From Pseudomonadota bacterium (GTDB lineage Bacteria; Pseudomonadota; Gammaproteobacteria; Steroidobacterales; Steroidobacteraceae): a DNA stretch of 64,000 bases. Below the pieces are notes generated by a model that did no database searches, had not been told where the DNA came from, and saw only the letters and a list, made by a program, of their open reading frames with translations. Of the stretch, positions 55,818 to 64,000 are shown piece by piece (positions within the stretch are counted from its first letter, which is position 1; each line of letters begins with the position of its first letter). The position numbers were made by a program, and so were the translations under genes. The stretch is taken from positions 48,131 to 112,130 of the forward strand of contig JAJYDK010000008.1 of assembly GCA_021777555.1 (NCBI GenBank). Reading direction: 5' to 3'.

Positions 55818-56942
55818 TTACGTAACTTGCTTCTTCCGCGGCGGTAGCTCCGGCTGGGACGATAACGGATTTGCCACTGACTCATCGGGAAGTATGTGGG
55901 GACGGTAATGAGGCCACCATGCTTGAGTCGCGGACAGGAGCAACATCCTCGCCAATCCCTGAACATTGGCGACTTCATATGGAGACAGTGACCGCGCGGT
56001 CGTTCCGATTCGGTGACCCGTCAGCTGATTTCGGATCCACCGGGCATGGTCCAGCGCATCGGGAATCAGAACCTCCACGTCACGTATGGGGCCTCCAGAC
56101 CACCGCCCGGTACGGGCGATCGCGAACGGCTTTTTGCGCTCGTGCCGCTTTTCGGGTCCTCTCCGGTACCAATACATGATTTCCCTTGGAGCCACGTGAG
56201 CAGTCGCCAGGCGTCTCGTGATGTCAGCGAGGGCGGCCGGGACCCATTTGCCATCGTTGTACTTCGCTCGAACGTCATTCTGGCCTACCTTCACCGCCCG
56301 CACCGTCAGGTCCAATTCCTCGATTGCACCGTAGGCAAGCGTGATCGCTTGCGCAAAGCGCACGTGATCGATGGCATGCCGCGATGGTCTGAAGTCCTTG
56401 GAACTGTATGTGGCCGGGTCAGTGTCCCTCCAGGCGACACTGATAAGCTTGAGCGACTCAAACAGCTTCAACAGCGCGCATTGCCAACGGCGTTTAGAGC
56501 TGCATCGTGCCAGCAATCGCATGCCGCCCTCGATACCTCCCGATTGTCGCCGTTGTCTGCGAGCGTTTCCCACGGTCTCTGCGTCTAACGGGCAACTTGG
56601 GTCGCCGTCCTTTCGTGGTGCAGCTAGCGGCGAAATGTCCGGAGTAAGCCCCAAAATTGTTTCGAAGTGCATCCCGTCATAGACGCTGTGGGCTGCCCAG
56701 AGCATGTACGCCAGAGCTTGCGCGTGCTCCCAATCCTTCGCCCTTACCAGGACGTCGTATTCTCTCCACTTTCGCGGAGAGGGAGATCCGCCCGGCGGCA
56801 ACCGGAGTTTGTGAAGGTCGAGACACTGTGCCACCTCAATCTCGAACCCGCGGGCGCGGAAGATGCCGCCCGACGGAAGCGGGGGAGCGGGGTTAGATAT
56901 CTGCCAGCCGATCGAGTACTCGCGCAGTCGCGGGCGACTCAA
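55818..56942 (-). CDS. Uncharacterised protein, partner of the DUF4209-like protein; HEPN-like Rx5H motif
   Basis: Start overlaps the stop of 56939..58750 (4 nt); DALDHARWIRNQLTGHRI. Confidence 0.7.
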   Translation of the reverse strand: MSRPRLREYSIGWQISNPAPPLPSGGIFRARGFEIEVAQCLDLHKLRLPPGGSPSPRKWREYDVLVRAKDWEHAQALAYMLWAAHSVYDGMHFETILGLTPDISPLAAPRKDGDPSCPLDAETVGNARRQRRQSGGIEGGMRLLARCSSKRRWQCALLKLFESLKLISVAWRDTDPATYSSKDFRPSRHAIDHVRFAQAITLAYGAIEELDLTVRAVKVGQNDVRAKYNDGKWVPAALADITRRLATAHVAPREIMYWYRRGPEKRHERKKPFAIARTGRWSGGPIRDVEVLIPDALDHARWIRNQLTGHRIGTTARSLSPYEVANVQGLARMLLLSATQAWWPHYRPHILPDESVANPLSSQPELPPRKKQVT

Positions 56943-58750
56943 TTCGCGCCTCCATTTGGCGCAGCCCGAAAGGTCCCGATCAGGATCACTGAGTGCACGA
57001 CTGTGTTCGCCAGCCCCAGACCGAAGAGTTCGTAGGCCGCAATGCCGTGCGCGATCTCGTTGCGCACGTTGAGACCGCGTGGATCTTGATACAACACCTG
57101 GAAGTGAAACCGGATGTAGTCGGGTACTTTTCCCCTAAATATCTCGTGGCTGAGAACGTCTCCTAGGGAGATCATCTGGACTCCACCCGAGACGGGGTGT
57201 GGCTTCGATATTGTGCCGCCAAGCGCGGCCAGGACATCCCGTAGGGCCGACTCGACCTGTGGTACGAGGATATGAATGGCCTTGACGGCATCGCCGGCAA
57301 ACCAGGCTGCGAGTCCTTCCCGCACGAAGCGCAGCCGAGCGGGGGGGAAAAACGGAGACTGCGAGAGCCATTCGAGCAGGCGCTCGAGATCGACTGCGTG
57401 CTTCTCCTGAAGGCGCTTCCATGCCACGTTGAGGAAAGGCGGTTTCTGCGACAAGAGTTGCGCCGCATGGTGCACCGTGCGTCCGTCGAGGTCGTCCTTG
57501 ACGGAGCCGATCGTTGCCTTGGTGAAGCCCTCAGGCCCGGTGATGGCGATCGGTATATGGGCGCTGAGCGGCGACTGCGCTGCGATCTCGAGCACGGCGC
57601 GCTCGCTTGAGTCCCGCTTGACGAGGCCGCACGCTGCAAACCCCACCATTCCTTGCTCGAGGCTCTCTCCCGCGACCTGATCAGCCCATGTAGCAAGTTT
57701 CTCAGGGTCCACCTCAAGAGGGACCGAAATCCGCTTCATTTCGGATTGGGCATCCTTGGCGCGGTCTCTGATTGCCTGCTCGACTCGAGCAACGCCTGCC
57801 TGCTCCCCCATTTGTTGGTAGCGCGCCGCCTGCTCGCTCAGCCAAAAAATCGCCGTGAGTCCCGAAGCCTTGGCTGCGGCCGCTTCAAACGCTGCACCGG
57901 CGGTGAGAGCTGCCCGACGGGCCTCCTGCCTTTCACCGGCGAATTCGCGCCACGGACGGAGGCAGTCCGCCGCGGTGCGCGCCAGATGCGGTTCGAAGAG
58001 CTTCGGGTCAGCGATATTGGAGCGGATTGTGAGCTGGTGCTCCAGTGCCTGCACGATCACCCCTCTTTCCTCATCGGAGAGGACGAGGGCCCGGGCGTGG
58101 CTCCATGCAATCTCATGGAAAAGCCAGAACGGATACGGACCCCGTGCCTCGCACTGCGCCCGGAATCGAAAGAGAACCGCCTTCGCGTGCTGCGCGCGCG
58201 CCGGGTCGTTTATCGAAACCGCGAGCTCGAGCGCACGCTCGATGTAGAACCAGGCGTACAGGTCTTCGGTCGTGAGACTTCCCTCGACTGCCTCGAGATA
58301 CCCATCGACGGCAATGCGCGCCTGGGCGACATCTGGCCGGCGCATCAGCTCATTTTTGCGAAAACTGGCGATTTCCCAGGCGAGGTCCGCGTAGCGCGCC
58401 CTCAACAGCGGGTGTCTCGCCTTGACGGCTCGGTCAGACCACGCTTGGATCACCTCGCCGTCTGCCTCGGTGACCTCCGGTGAGTGATGCTCTCTTCCGG
58501 CCTTATCGGTGACGCTGCTCACAGGCTGCCAGTGCATCTGCCAGACCGGGCCCCCAGAGAGTCGCGGGTGCTGGAAATTCAAAGCTTCGACGAGGGCGAA
58601 GTTGCCCTTGTGCTGAGCGGCTGTGAGCTCTCCGAGACCTACCATGACCGGTACAAGACGACCACGCACGACAAGTTCGTCTAGCCGCTGGTCGGCCTTG
58701 TCCGCCTCTTGGAAGGCCGACTCCAATGCTGGGTGAATCTCCAGGACCAT
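56939..58750 (-). CDS. DUF4209-like large helical protein with C-terminal HEPN-like Rx4H motif
   Basis: C-terminal YQDPRGLNVRNEIAHGIAAYELFGLGLANTVVHSVILIG; helical N-terminal region RARYADLAWEIASFRK. Confidence 0.75.
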   Translation of the reverse strand: MVLEIHPALESAFQEADKADQRLDELVVRGRLVPVMVGLGELTAAQHKGNFALVEALNFQHPRLSGGPVWQMHWQPVSSVTDKAGREHHSPEVTEADGEVIQAWSDRAVKARHPLLRARYADLAWEIASFRKNELMRRPDVAQARIAVDGYLEAVEGSLTTEDLYAWFYIERALELAVSINDPARAQHAKAVLFRFRAQCEARGPYPFWLFHEIAWSHARALVLSDEERGVIVQALEHQLTIRSNIADPKLFEPHLARTAADCLRPWREFAGERQEARRAALTAGAAFEAAAAKASGLTAIFWLSEQAARYQQMGEQAGVARVEQAIRDRAKDAQSEMKRISVPLEVDPEKLATWADQVAGESLEQGMVGFAACGLVKRDSSERAVLEIAAQSPLSAHIPIAITGPEGFTKATIGSVKDDLDGRTVHHAAQLLSQKPPFLNVAWKRLQEKHAVDLERLLEWLSQSPFFPPARLRFVREGLAAWFAGDAVKAIHILVPQVESALRDVLAALGGTISKPHPVSGGVQMISLGDVLSHEIFRGKVPDYIRFHFQVLYQDPRGLNVRNEIAHGIAAYELFGLGLANTVVHSVILIGTFRAAPNGGAN

Positions 58751-58884
58751 CAGGGAAGCACCATCATTTGGATCAGATTGGCCGTTGCTTCCAACGCATA
58801 CTTGCGGCCACCTCGCAAATGAGAGTGCTCAAGGGCATATCGGCCTCGCTTGCCGCTTTTGGGCTGATTGACCGCCAACCCTGG

Positions 58885-59346
58885 TCATCGCACTTCTCTC
58901 GACCACCATTCCTTGATCTTCGTAAGGAGGCTTCGGGCTTTAGGCGTCGATACCGGTCTGGCCGCAGGCGAGGGCGACGGCGAGCGCTCCCTTGACGTCT
59001 GGGTATCGTAGTAGTCCTGCTTTGCCTGGCGATCGCGCGCGAACCCTGCCTCGATCATTTCTCTCGACCATCGGCCCCCCCAGTGTACCCGGTTGCCGGA
59101 GATCACGTAGTGGGATCTACAGTCCAAGTTCCAATTGCCAACCGATGGGGAGATCGATACGGTTTTGCCGTCGTAGGTGAGCTGCCAGCCGGTGGGCGAG
59201 ATCGGCGTGACGACCTTCTTGCCACATCCGCAGCAACATAGATGCGCCATGGTCTTATATTGAACCGAGATGTACAGGACCCCTGGCTCGAGTCGCTCGG
59301 GCACGAACTCCACAAACTCGTAGCTGATCTCATGGAGCCTCGACAT
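58885..59346 (-). CDS. DUF6527-like Cys-rich protein of a ubiquitin-like operon
   Basis: MAHLCCCGCGKKVVTPISPTGWQLTYDGKTVSISPSVGNWNLDCRSHYVISGNRVHW; ATGA overlap with the E1 gene. Confidence 0.82.
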   Translation of the reverse strand: MSRLHEISYEFVEFVPERLEPGVLYISVQYKTMAHLCCCGCGKKVVTPISPTGWQLTYDGKTVSISPSVGNWNLDCRSHYVISGNRVHWGGRWSREMIEAGFARDRQAKQDYYDTQTSRERSPSPSPAARPVSTPKARSLLTKIKEWWSREVR

Positions 59347-60530
59347 CAGAAGTCCTCTCGCCCCATCTTGCCTGTATCGAGCACGTATGTGGTGTGGTGC
59401 TCCTGGGTAAGATCGTGATAGAAGCTGCAAAGCTTCTTCCACTTGACCACCGCGAGCGCAGCATTGAATGCGTTGAGCTCCGCCACTTGAATGTTGCGCG
59501 AGTAGTCGTTGGGGCCGAGTGCCGGGGCAAATGAGACGCGATGATTGTCGCGCACGTGGTCACGTTTTCTCGGCGTGCTGGTAGTCGCCCGTAGAATGCC
59601 GCTCAGAGCGGCATCTCGTATCTGAAGGCCCATACCCACATCGATAAACGGGATGTTCGCATCCTCTAATGTGCGCATGATCGGGTCCTTGAGCTCGCCG
59701 CTATCAAGACACAGAAATACAAACTGCATCTGACGCAGTTCGTCCATATTGGCAATGTCGATCCGGTAGGAATGAGGGACGACGCCATTGCGGAGCTTGG
59801 AGTAGAGGGCGCTGTAGTACTGAACCTTCTTCATTTCAGGCTTCAGCTCTTCGATGCCGAGCGCACCGGGGCAGCGGAAGGCGTTGTGTTGGCTGAACTC
59901 ATCATCATCGAAGAGGTGGATCTCGCGAACAGGTGTCTTGGCAACGAAGTCGAGCACGTAGGATCCAGTGCCGCCGAGGCCGACGATGGCGATCTTCGCC
60001 ATAGCGAGCTTAGGCGAAAGGGCATCTATCCCCGCGCGGCTCGAGGATGTGTCGTAGTAATTGAACGGCGATTCGTCTTCGGAGTCCGTCGGGATAACGG
60101 GAAACACGCACGCTGTGACACCCGCCTCGATGGCTTGCGCCTCGTGCATTAGGATCTTCGCGTAGGTCGTCATCTTCGCGTAGTAATCTGGGTATCCTTT
60201 CCCATCCCGCGGCTTAGTGGAAAAGAGGAAATTGACGTCCACACCAGTTGCAGGCGTCTTACGTTCCTCGCTGTGGATGATCGCGAGGGGGGTTCCGTTC
60301 TTGTCGCATGGACGCTCTCCTGCGAACGAGACTGTGTGCTCGTCGGGCTTCTTGAGATCGTTCTGGGCAAACTCGAGCGTCGAGACCAGAGTCCCGCGCT
60401 TTACTTCCTTGTTGCCGTTCACGTAGGGAACGCTCTTCAGCACCAGGTGGGTGCCTACCACCTGCAGCTCGAAGCCCTCATCCCGTAGCCGCTTAAGGTC
60501 GGGGCTACGATCGACCAGTTTCTGTGACAA
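59346..60530 (-). CDS. ThiF/E1-like adenylyltransferase with N-terminal DUF6791-like (possible E2-like) domain; TTG start
   Basis: KIAIVGLGGTGSYVLDFVAKTPVREIHLFDDDEFSQHNAFRCPGA E1 motif; FVFLCLDSGELKDPIM; ~165-aa N-terminal domain. Confidence 0.9.
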   Translation of the reverse strand: MSQKLVDRSPDLKRLRDEGFELQVVGTHLVLKSVPYVNGNKEVKRGTLVSTLEFAQNDLKKPDEHTVSFAGERPCDKNGTPLAIIHSEERKTPATGVDVNFLFSTKPRDGKGYPDYYAKMTTYAKILMHEAQAIEAGVTACVFPVIPTDSEDESPFNYYDTSSSRAGIDALSPKLAMAKIAIVGLGGTGSYVLDFVAKTPVREIHLFDDDEFSQHNAFRCPGALGIEELKPEMKKVQYYSALYSKLRNGVVPHSYRIDIANMDELRQMQFVFLCLDSGELKDPIMRTLEDANIPFIDVGMGLQIRDAALSGILRATTSTPRKRDHVRDNHRVSFAPALGPNDYSRNIQVAELNAFNAALAVVKWKKLCSFYHDLTQEHHTTYVLDTGKMGREDF

Positions 60531-60969
60531 CGAAGATCATCCCGTTCTTGACGTAGACCGAACGCCCCACGGTGAGCGAGCCCTCGCGGTTTCGGTGCGG
60601 GCCACGCTCGTATTCGACGGTGTAAGTAATGATCACCCCGGGCGGGGGCGGCTCCGGGTAAGCCAAGTGAGTGACTTGCTCGTAGGAGATGGTTGTCTGC
60701 GCCCAGGGCTTCTTCTGCGCGTTGACGATCAGGAAGATATCCTTCTCGCAGTAGAAGTGCTCGTCCTCGTGAAGCCGGATTGCACCAGCGTCCCGCGGAA
60801 CCGGCTCATCCTCTCGGTCGCCCCCGACCTCCCGAAAGAGCTCGCGATGCTGGGGGATTCCTGCCAGTGCGTAGAGCTGCGCGGCGGTGGTCGAAGAAGG
60901 TGAAGCGAACGGCTTGCGGTCGATGTGGATCCGAACCTGGGTGTTCGGCGCGTCGTCATGGCTAGTCAT
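60505..60969 (-). CDS. Tandem ubiquitin-like (multiubiquitin family) protein
   Basis: Two related segments: VRIHIDRKPFASPSSTTAAQLYALAGIP... and IFLIVNAQKKPWAQTTISYEQVTHLAYPEPPPPGVIITYTVEY...; upstream of the E1 gene. Confidence 0.85.
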   Translation of the reverse strand: MTSHDDAPNTQVRIHIDRKPFASPSSTTAAQLYALAGIPQHRELFREVGGDREDEPVPRDAGAIRLHEDEHFYCEKDIFLIVNAQKKPWAQTTISYEQVTHLAYPEPPPPGVIITYTVEYERGPHRNREGSLTVGRSVYVKNGMIFVVTETGRS

Positions 60970-60997
60970 GGGGAAGATTCCTGGCGAATATTGTCCG

Positions 60998-61087
60998 AAT
61001 GTCAATCACACTAACCTGTTCCTACAATTGGCATAGCCTAGCCGAGATCACGGTGGTTTTCAATAACCTGTTAGTGACGTTGACATT
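60998..61087. promoter_or_regulatory. Divergent promoter/operator region between Ubl and XRE-DarTG operons
   Basis: AATGTCAATCACACTAAC (60998-61015) and GTTAGTGACGTTGACATT (61070-61087), 15/18 inverted match; TTGACA in each outward orientation; TAGATT 17 nt downstream on plus. Confidence 0.72.
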
Positions 61088-61135
61088 TGTTCCCGCTTCC
61101 ATTAGATTTCAGTTGCTTACAGCCGGGGTGGGCGG

Positions 61136-61480
61136 ATGCTGGACAGCGACAAGCTGTATGAACTGATCGGTGATCGAATTCGCCAGATACGCGAGGCCCA
61201 GACGCCCCGCATGAGCCAGGGCGATCTCGCACGGATTCTTGGCCTACAGCGCACCTCCGTAACCAACATCGAGCGGGGCAAGCAGAAGCCCACGCTCGAC
61301 ACCCTGCTCCGTCTATGCGAGCACTTCGCACTCGAGATTGACGCACTCGTTCCCAAGTTGCGGGAAGTCTCAGTCATCGACGCACGTTCCGTGGTCGTCG
61401 GTGGTAAGAGGCAGGAGGTGGGTGCAAAAACCGCTAGTTTATTGAGCAGCTTGCGCCCGGGCGCACGCGCGCGAGGGTAG
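61136..61480 (+). CDS. XRE-family HTH regulator
   Basis: RIRQIREAQTPRMSQGDLARILGLQRTSVTNIERGKQKPTLDTLLRLCEHF. Confidence 0.92.
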   Translation: MLDSDKLYELIGDRIRQIREAQTPRMSQGDLARILGLQRTSVTNIERGKQKPTLDTLLRLCEHFALEIDALVPKLREVSVIDARSVVVGGKRQEVGAKTASLLSSLRPGARARG

Positions 61481-61502
61481 CGAACTACTTCTTCGGAGTT
61501 GT

Positions 61503-62030
61503 ATGAGAAACCGATACGCCAAGGCCATAGATCAAAAAGCAACCGAGCTGCTGCGCGAACTCGATCTGTTGACCGTTCCCGTTAACGTGGAGGAGGTGGC
61601 GCAGAAGCTTGGCGCGGAACTCGTGTATGGCGATCTTGAAGACGATATGTCTGGATTTCTGCTGCGCGAAAAGGGAGTCGTGACCATTGCCGTTAACAAG
61701 CTGCATCATCCGAATCGCCAGCGGTTTACGATTGCCCACGAGTGTGGGCACCTTCACTTGCACGGCGAACAAGGCGATCGTCTCTGGGTGGACAAAGCTT
61801 ATTCTACGATCTTCTATCGCGACGCCAGCTCGAGTAGCGGCGATAAGCTCGCGGAAATTCAAGCTAATCAGTTTGCTGCTGGTTTGTTGATGCCCGAAGC
61901 GCTTCTGACGGAGCAACTACCTCCTGAGCTTAGCGACGTCGATATATTTCGTTTGGCGCTACGCTTTCAGGTCAGTGAACAGGCCATGACTTTACGCTTG
62001 GTTTCGCTCGGCGTGCTCACCGAGTCCTAG
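61503..62030 (+). CDS. ImmA/IrrE family metallopeptidase
   Basis: RQRFTIAHECGHLHLHG HExxH motif; EIQANQFAAGLLMPEALL. Confidence 0.93.
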   Translation: MRNRYAKAIDQKATELLRELDLLTVPVNVEEVAQKLGAELVYGDLEDDMSGFLLREKGVVTIAVNKLHHPNRQRFTIAHECGHLHLHGEQGDRLWVDKAYSTIFYRDASSSSGDKLAEIQANQFAAGLLMPEALLTEQLPPELSDVDIFRLALRFQVSEQAMTLRLVSLGVLTES

Positions 62031-62065
62031 ATTCAATCGCGACGTGAATAGAACGTCAACAAATC

Positions 62066-62710
62066 GTGTCCACCAATCTGAACGCCGAGAAGGCACTAAT
62101 ATTTCGCATCGTGCATCGCGACAATGTTTCATGGATGTTAGATCACGGCGTGCATTGTGGGAGTTCTCAAGCGCGCGATCCAAACTACGTCACAATCGGC
62201 AACTTGGAGTTAATCGCCAAGCGCACGAGTCGGAGTGTTCCTATTCACCCGCACGGAACCTTAGAAGACTATGTGCCGTTCTACTTCACGCCCTACTCGC
62301 CAATGTTGTACAACATCAAAACGGGCTACAACGGCATCACTCCCAGGCCGAATGAGCAAATCGTGATTCTGGTGTCGTCATTGCATCGCCTGAATCAGCT
62401 AAAGGTGCCATTTGTGTTCTCGGATCGGCACGCATTCCTTAAGACCGCCCGCTTTTCTTCTGAGCTCGCTGAGCTTGATCGCATAGACTGGAAGATACTT
62501 CAAGAGAGAGATTTCAAGCGTGACCCGAACGACTTGGAAAAGATGGACCGCTATCAGGCGGAAGCGCTGGTGCATCAGCGTGTACCGGTCGAGGCGCTTG
62601 TTGGAGCGGTTTGCTATAACCAGGCATCCGGTACTCAGTTAGAGACGGCTATCAAGCAGCGCCACATCAATCTTCGCGTCCTTGTGCAGCCGAAGTGGTA
62701 CTTCTCATGA
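62066..62710 (+). CDS. darT: DarT, DNA thymidine ADP-ribosyltransferase toxin (GTG start)
   Basis: [42 protein letters not shown] (catalytic Glu region). Confidence 0.9.
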   Translation: MSTNLNAEKALIFRIVHRDNVSWMLDHGVHCGSSQARDPNYVTIGNLELIAKRTSRSVPIHPHGTLEDYVPFYFTPYSPMLYNIKTGYNGITPRPNEQIVILVSSLHRLNQLKVPFVFSDRHAFLKTARFSSELAELDRIDWKILQERDFKRDPNDLEKMDRYQAEALVHQRVPVEALVGAVCYNQASGTQLETAIKQRHINLRVLVQPKWYFS

Positions 62711-63783
62711 TTTCTTACAAGCAAGGAAATTTGCTCGAGTCTCGCGCTCAGGCTCTGGTGAACACGGTCAACACGGTGGGCGTCATGGGAAAGGGCATCG
62801 CTCTGATGTTCAAGGATCGCTTTAAGGAGAATTTCCGGCGCTATGCTGTGGCCTGCAAGAACGAGGAAGTGCAGATCGGCAAGATGTTCATAACCTCGGC
62901 CAATGAGCTGGATGGTCCGAAGTGGATCGTAAATTTTCCGACGAAGAGAAACTGGCGCGCCCCCTCCAAACTGGAATGGATCACTGAGGGCCTTGAAGAT
63001 CTTCGCCGTTTTATTGTCCGTGAGCACGTGGCATCGATCGCGATCCCGCCGCTCGGTGCCGGAAATGGGGGGCTTAACTGGCCGGATGTGAAAGCCGAGA
63101 TCGAACGTGTACTTGGGGACTTGACCGATGTCGCGATCGAGGTCTTTGAGCCGACAAAGCAATATCAAAACGTCGCAAAGCGAATGGGTGTGGAGAAGCT
63201 TACCCCAGCACGGGCTCTCATCGCCGAGATCGTGCGGCGCTACGAAGTTCTGGGTATGGAGTGCACGCTACTCGAAGTGCAGAAGCTAGCGTGGTTTCTC
63301 GAGCGAGCGCTGCAGCGATTCTCGACTGATAACCCGATGGATCTTCGCTTCAAAGCGCATTACTACGGACCCTATGCCGACCGGCTTCGCCACCTGCTGG
63401 AAGGTTTGGATGGCAGTTACCTACATTGTGACAAGCGGTTGAGTGATGCTGATCCTCTTGACACAATTCGGTTCGATGACAGTCGCAAGGACTACCTGGC
63501 TGCGTATCTTAAGAGCTCCGAATTTCGGCCGTATCGGCCTGCGCTCGATTTCGCGATCCAGCTCATCGATGGGTTCGAGTCGCCGTACGGTATGGAGCTT
63601 CTATCCACCGTCGATTGGCTCTTGCAGCGAGAAGGATGCGAACCGACTGTGATGAGTATTCAAGAGGGACTTCGGAGATGGCCAGCCTCGGAGTCGAACG
63701 CTGCCCAACGGAAGTCAGAGCTCTTCGATGAGCGCACCATTGGCATCGCGCTCGATCGACTCACGCACGAGCTAGCCTCGTAA
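62707..63783 (+). CDS. darG: DarG, macrodomain ADP-ribosylglycohydrolase antitoxin
   Basis: [53 protein letters not shown] overlap with darT. Confidence 0.93.
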   Translation: MISYKQGNLLESRAQALVNTVNTVGVMGKGIALMFKDRFKENFRRYAVACKNEEVQIGKMFITSANELDGPKWIVNFPTKRNWRAPSKLEWITEGLEDLRRFIVREHVASIAIPPLGAGNGGLNWPDVKAEIERVLGDLTDVAIEVFEPTKQYQNVAKRMGVEKLTPARALIAEIVRRYEVLGMECTLLEVQKLAWFLERALQRFSTDNPMDLRFKAHYYGPYADRLRHLLEGLDGSYLHCDKRLSDADPLDTIRFDDSRKDYLAAYLKSSEFRPYRPALDFAIQLIDGFESPYGMELLSTVDWLLQREGCEPTVMSIQEGLRRWPASESNAAQRKSELFDERTIGIALDRLTHELAS

Positions 63784-63925
63784 GTCTGATGGAGAGGCAA
63801 TTGGGCCGAGCACATGGCTCGATAAATCCTCTATTGATCGTCCGCAATCCGCTAGAGCGCTAGTTCAGTCAGTCGTAAGCGTCCGGGCAACACACCTGCC
63901 TTCTGAGGCGGGGAGATAAGAGGAT

Positions 63926-63955
63926 ACGTGTCCACCTAAATTGGAGTGGACACGT
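63926..63955 (+). promoter_or_regulatory. Hairpin overlapping the IS ORF start codon
   Basis: ACGTGTCCAC-CTAAATTGGA-GTGGACACGT, 10-bp perfect stem including the GTG. Confidence 0.6.
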
Positions 63956-64000
63956 GAACACTACGGTCTTAGAGCGGCGCCGCCGGCGCCGGCACAGCGC
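63954..64000 (+). CDS. IS66-like TnpA N-terminus (partial)
   Basis: GTG AAC ACT ACG GTC TTA GAG CGG CGC CGC... = [16 protein letters not shown]. Confidence 0.6.
   Translation, partial: MNTTVLERRRRRRHS

Larger units (their letters stand above)
50669..64000. mobile_element. Integrative, mobilizable-type genomic island inserted at tRNA-Ser; right end outside the window
   Basis: Integrase directly downstream of the tRNA 3' end, AlpA, MobC and relaxase genes, defence-type cargo; no T4SS genes seen. Confidence 0.78.
63875..64000 (+). mobile_element. Start of an IS66-like insertion sequence (truncated by window)
   Basis: IS66-like terminal start GTAAGCGTCCGGGCAAC followed by a [22 protein letters not shown]. 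Confidence 0.6.

Noticed and set aside
59346-60530. CBASS Cap2-type E1/E2
   Set aside because: No CD-NTase, Cap3 or effector gene nearby; the tandem-Ubl gene and DUF6527-like gene point to a Ubl-conjugation operon instead.
63784-64000. Right attachment site of the island
   Set aside because: No repeat of the tRNA-Ser 3' end seen here; boundary must lie outside the window.

Overview
GC-rich gammaproteobacterial-type chromosome segment. Roughly 1-50.7 kb is conserved core: M23 peptidase, secA, mutT, yacG, zapD, coaE, pilD-pilC-pilB with two tandem pilins, a glycan/sulfotransferase cassette, pilR-pilS, sucCD, nadE, bamD/rluD, pgeF, clpB, aspS, mutS, a LacI/MFS pair, a cinA-thpR fusion, recA-recX, alaS, csrA and tRNA-Ser(GCU). 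From the 3' end of tRNA-Ser to the window end lies an integrative, mobilizable-type island: P4-type integrase, AlpA regulator, XRE regulator with palindromic operators, MobC and an HUH relaxase. Its cargo looks like defence. It includes a two-gene operon of uncharacterised proteins, a large DUF4209-like protein and a partner, each with an Rx4-6H HEPN-like motif. Upstream on the same strand is a bacterial ubiquitin-like operon (tandem-Ubl protein, E1/ThiF-family enzyme, DUF6527-like protein). Divergent from it is an XRE-ImmA/IrrE-DarT-DarG operon. The Ubl and XRE-DarTG operons share a short divergent promoter region with an 18-nt imperfect inverted repeat containing both candidate -35 boxes. 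An IS66-like element begins at the window end. The right end of the island is not in the window. All calls come from reading sequence and translations; no database search was run.
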